A stretch of DNA of 64,000 bases from Aquitalea palustris (GTDB taxonomy: Bacteria > Pseudomonadota > Gammaproteobacteria > Burkholderiales > Chromobacteriaceae). The notes under the pieces were generated by a model. It was not told where the DNA came from, searched no databases, and saw nothing but the letters and a program-made list of their open reading frames with translations. Both the position numbers and the translations under genes were made by a program. The stretch covers positions 1-64,000 of the forward strand of contig NZ_RFAR01000022.1 of NCBI RefSeq assembly GCF_003693445.1, in the 5' to 3' direction. Position 1 is the stretch's first letter. The number at the start of each line of letters is the position of its first letter. Of this stretch, positions 62,201-64,000 are shown one piece after another.

Positions 62201-63120
62201 TGGACAAGGCCGCACAACGCAGCGCGCTGGTACTGATCGTAGATGATGTGCCGGACAATCTGCAGCTGCTGCACGATGCACTGGATGCCGCCGGCCATAC
62301 CGTGCTGGTGGCCACCCATGGCGAGGCCGCCCTGCAGCGCGCCCGGCTCAGCCTGCCGGACGTGATCCTGCTGGACGCGGTGATGCCGGGCATGGATGGT
62401 TTCGAAGTGGCGCGGCGGCTGAAGGCGGATTTTGTCACCCGGCCCATTCCCATCGTATTCATGACCGGCCTGACCGAGAGCGAACACGTGGTGGCGGCCT
62501 TTGCCGCCGGCGGGGCCGACTATGTCACCAAACCGCTGCGGCCCCCGGAAGTGTTGGCGCGCATCGCCGCGCATACCGCCAGTGCCCGCCAGATGCAGCA
62601 GGCCCGCAGCGCGCTGGATGCCTTTGGCCAGGCCACACTGGCGCTGGACCCGCACAGCGGCCGCCTGCTATGGCAGACCGCGCTGGCCCGCCAGTTGCTG
62701 CAGCGCTATTTCGCGGTGGTGGGCGAACAAGCACCTGATGCCTTGCTGCGCTGGGCTTTCAACGCCCAGCAGGCCAGACAGGCCGGGCAGGAGCTACCGG
62801 GGCAGTGGCCGGGCGAAGCTGGCCAGCGGCTGCTGGCCAGCTTTCATCTGGCCCCCGGCGAGCCGGAGTGGCTGGTGGTGCTGCGCGAAGATGGTGTGCA
62901 ATCCAGCGTGGCGGCGCTGGTGGCGGCTTTCCGCCTGACCCAGCGTGAGGCCGAGGTGCTGCACTGGCTCAGCCTGGGCAAGACCAATCGCGATATTGCC
63001 GACATCCTTGGCATGAGCCCGCGTACCGTCAACAAGCATCTGGAGCATGTATTCGCCAAGCTGGGCGTGGAAACCCGTACCTCGGCGGCCGCCCTGGCGC
63101 TGGGGCGCGGCCATGCTTAG
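62200..63120 (+). CDS. Response regulator with receiver, PAS-like and LuxR domains
   Basis: The 306-residue product has a receiver domain (Asp15-Asp16 pocket, phospho-acceptor Asp59 in LLDAVMPGMDG, Lys in VTKPL), a middle part of about 110 residues with PAS-like wording (LALDPHSGRLLWQTALARQLL), and a LuxR-type helix-turn-helix at about 238-300 (LTQREAEVLHWLSLGKTNRDIADILGMSPRTVNKHLEHVFAKLGV). It is translationally coupled to the permease-kinase gene and so is its likely output. Target genes are unknown. A hairpin (GAGCCGG ... CCGGCTC, 63120-63142) follows without a T run. Confidence 0.93.
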   Translation: MDKAAQRSALVLIVDDVPDNLQLLHDALDAAGHTVLVATHGEAALQRARLSLPDVILLDAVMPGMDGFEVARRLKADFVTRPIPIVFMTGLTESEHVVAAFAAGGADYVTKPLRPPEVLARIAAHTASARQMQQARSALDAFGQATLALDPHSGRLLWQTALARQLLQRYFAVVGEQAPDALLRWAFNAQQARQAGQELPGQWPGEAGQRLLASFHLAPGEPEWLVVLREDGVQSSVAALVAAFRLTQREAEVLHWLSLGKTNRDIADILGMSPRTVNKHLEHVFAKLGVETRTSAAALALGRGHA

Positions 63121-63220
63121 AGCCGGCAGCAAAACCCGGCTCCCGCCTTGCCTTACGCCATGTACTGTCTGCGGCGGCGGGCCTTGGCCGGGGTGCTCTA
63201 CGCAGTTTGCTCAGCGCTTG

Positions 63221-63619
63221 TCAGCCCGAAGCTGTTGCTTCAGGCCCGTCGTGTTCGGCAAATACCTCTTTTGCCGCAAACATGCCGTTGAGCGCGGCCG
63301 GAAAACCGGCATACACCGCCATCTGCAGGATGGTTTCGTGGATTTCCTGCTGGCTCAGGCCCACATTCAGTCCGGCGGCAATATGTACCTTGAGCTGCGG
63401 TGTGGCATTGCCCAGCGCGGTGAGGGCGGCGATGGTGGCCAGTTCGCGCTGTTGCAGGCTGAGGCCGGGGCGGCAATACACATCGCCAAAACCGAATTCG
63501 ACAATGTAGCGGCCCAGATCCGGGCTGATGTCCTGCAGGCTGGCGATGACGCGCTCGCCGGCCGCAGCGTCAACCTGACGCAGGCGGCTCCAGCCCTGTT
63601 GGTAGCGTGGGGTGTGCAT
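63221..63619 (-). CDS. Carboxymuconolactone decarboxylase-family protein
   Basis: The 132-residue product has the family core GLSLQQRELATIAALTALGNATPQLKVHIAAGLNVGLSQQEIHETILQMAVYAGFPAAL. Only one Cys is in the region, so the CxxC of AhpD-type peroxidases is absent and a decarboxylase-like or unknown role fits better. ATG 63619 was chosen because it begins MHTPRYQQGWSRLRQVDA, like relatives. The end of a MerR gene overlaps its start, on the same strand. Confidence 0.9.
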   Translation of the reverse strand: MHTPRYQQGWSRLRQVDAAAGERVIASLQDISPDLGRYIVEFGFGDVYCRPGLSLQQRELATIAALTALGNATPQLKVHIAAGLNVGLSQQEIHETILQMAVYAGFPAALNGMFAAKEVFAEHDGPEATASG

Positions 63620-64000
63620 GAGTGACTCCTGTCGCGGTGCGGTGGCTGGCGGCCTGCAGTTCTGCCGCCATGCCGGCATAGATGGCGACTTTGTCGCGCA
63701 TCAGTGCCAGATTTTCCTGCAGGGTGGCCAGCCGGGTTTCCAGTGTCAGCACATGCTGTTGCAGCATCTGCTGACGCGCGACCACACTGTCCAGCGCATT
63801 GCCGCTGCGCCGCAGTGCGGCGTAGTGCAGCATGTCGCGTATCGGCATGCCGGTAGCGCGCAGGCGCAGCAGGAAGTCTATCCAGCGTTGCTCCTGTTCG
63901 CCGTAGCAGCGGTGGCCGCTGGCGCTGCGCGCCACCGGATCGATCAGCCCGATATCCTCGTAATAGCGCAGGGTATGGGCGGAAAGTCCGCTGTGGCGGG
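63570..64000 (-). CDS. MerR-family regulator, N-terminally cut by the window
   Basis: The minus-strand frame stays open to the end of the window, so the start is outside it. The visible part begins with SGLSAHTLRYYEDIGLIDPVARSASGHRCYGE, the end of the MerR helix-turn-helix, followed by a coiled coil with MLQQHVLTLETRLATLQENLALMRDKVAIY. It lacks visible metal-binding cysteines. Its C-terminus overlaps the start of the carboxymuconolactone decarboxylase-like gene by 50 bases, so the two probably form one operon and the regulator controls it. Confidence 0.9.
   Translation of the reverse strand, partial: RHSGLSAHTLRYYEDIGLIDPVARSASGHRCYGEQEQRWIDFLLRLRATGMPIRDMLHYAALRRSGNALDSVVARQQMLQQHVLTLETRLATLQENLALMRDKVAIYAGMAAELQAASHRTATGVTHAHPTLPTGLEPPASG

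Noticed and set aside
63120-63142. Intrinsic terminator after the LuxR-type response regulator
   Set aside because: The 7-bp stem is not followed by a T run, so termination here is unsupported.

Overview
This 64 kb window is chromosomal DNA of high G+C content from a flagellated betaproteobacterium. The gene content points to the order Neisseriales, family Chromobacteriaceae (Chromobacterium, Aquitalea or Vogesella relatives). The pointers are the flagellar gene order with a FleR/FlrC-type sigma-54 activator beside fliE, a Gcr-family membrane protein of the kind known from Neisseria, an FbpABC-type ferric iron transporter, and the long list of housekeeping genes. The genus is inferred from gene content, not from a marker gene. 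No rRNA, tRNA, CRISPR array, insertion sequence or prophage was recognised.

Layout. Positions 1-9.4 kb hold signalling and housekeeping genes: the end of a chemoreceptor, a six-PAS GGDEF-EAL protein, a solute-binding protein, rlmF, a low-molecular-weight phosphatase, a stand-alone CheB-type methylesterase and a sigma-54-dependent response regulator. Positions 9.4-24.9 kb are the flagellar basal body and export cluster fliEFGHIJ and fliKLMNOPQR. It is interrupted by an oppositely oriented fbpABC iron operon between fliJ and fliK, and by an acetyltransferase gene between fliP and fliQ. A close sigma-54 promoter match precedes fliK and a Fur-box match precedes fbpA. Positions 25-31.5 kb hold yebC, pepP, two ubiquinone hydroxylases (UbiH and UbiI types), dsbC, a TonB-like protein and an acyl-CoA-binding protein.

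Positions 31.6-47.4 kb form a phosphonate-use region. The minus-strand operon phnGHIJKLM plus an HD-domain gene encodes the C-P lyase. The divergent operon carries phnF, a 2H phosphoesterase-like gene and phnN. After ald and a Cache-GGDEF gene comes a 2-aminoethylphosphonate-type ABC transporter. The same 10-bp core, ACGTATAGAC, lies upstream of phnG and, inverted, upstream of the transporter, which suggests one PhnF regulon. No phnP and no phnCDE are visible here.

Positions 47.4-64 kb are mixed. They hold a Gcr-family protein, a LysR regulator divergent from htpX, a TerC-family gene, a fluoride riboswitch in front of a CLC-F fluoride antiporter, an MFS gene, cdh, a divergent MFS/LysR pair, and a two-gene signalling unit. 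That unit pairs a 1129-residue protein joining an NCS1-type permease, a cysteine cluster and a hybrid histidine kinase with a LuxR-type response regulator. The window closes with a carboxymuconolactone decarboxylase-like gene and the end of a MerR gene.

The most unusual items are the permease-kinase fusion with its cysteine cluster and the two-site phosphonate regulon in which a 2H protein may stand in for PhnP.
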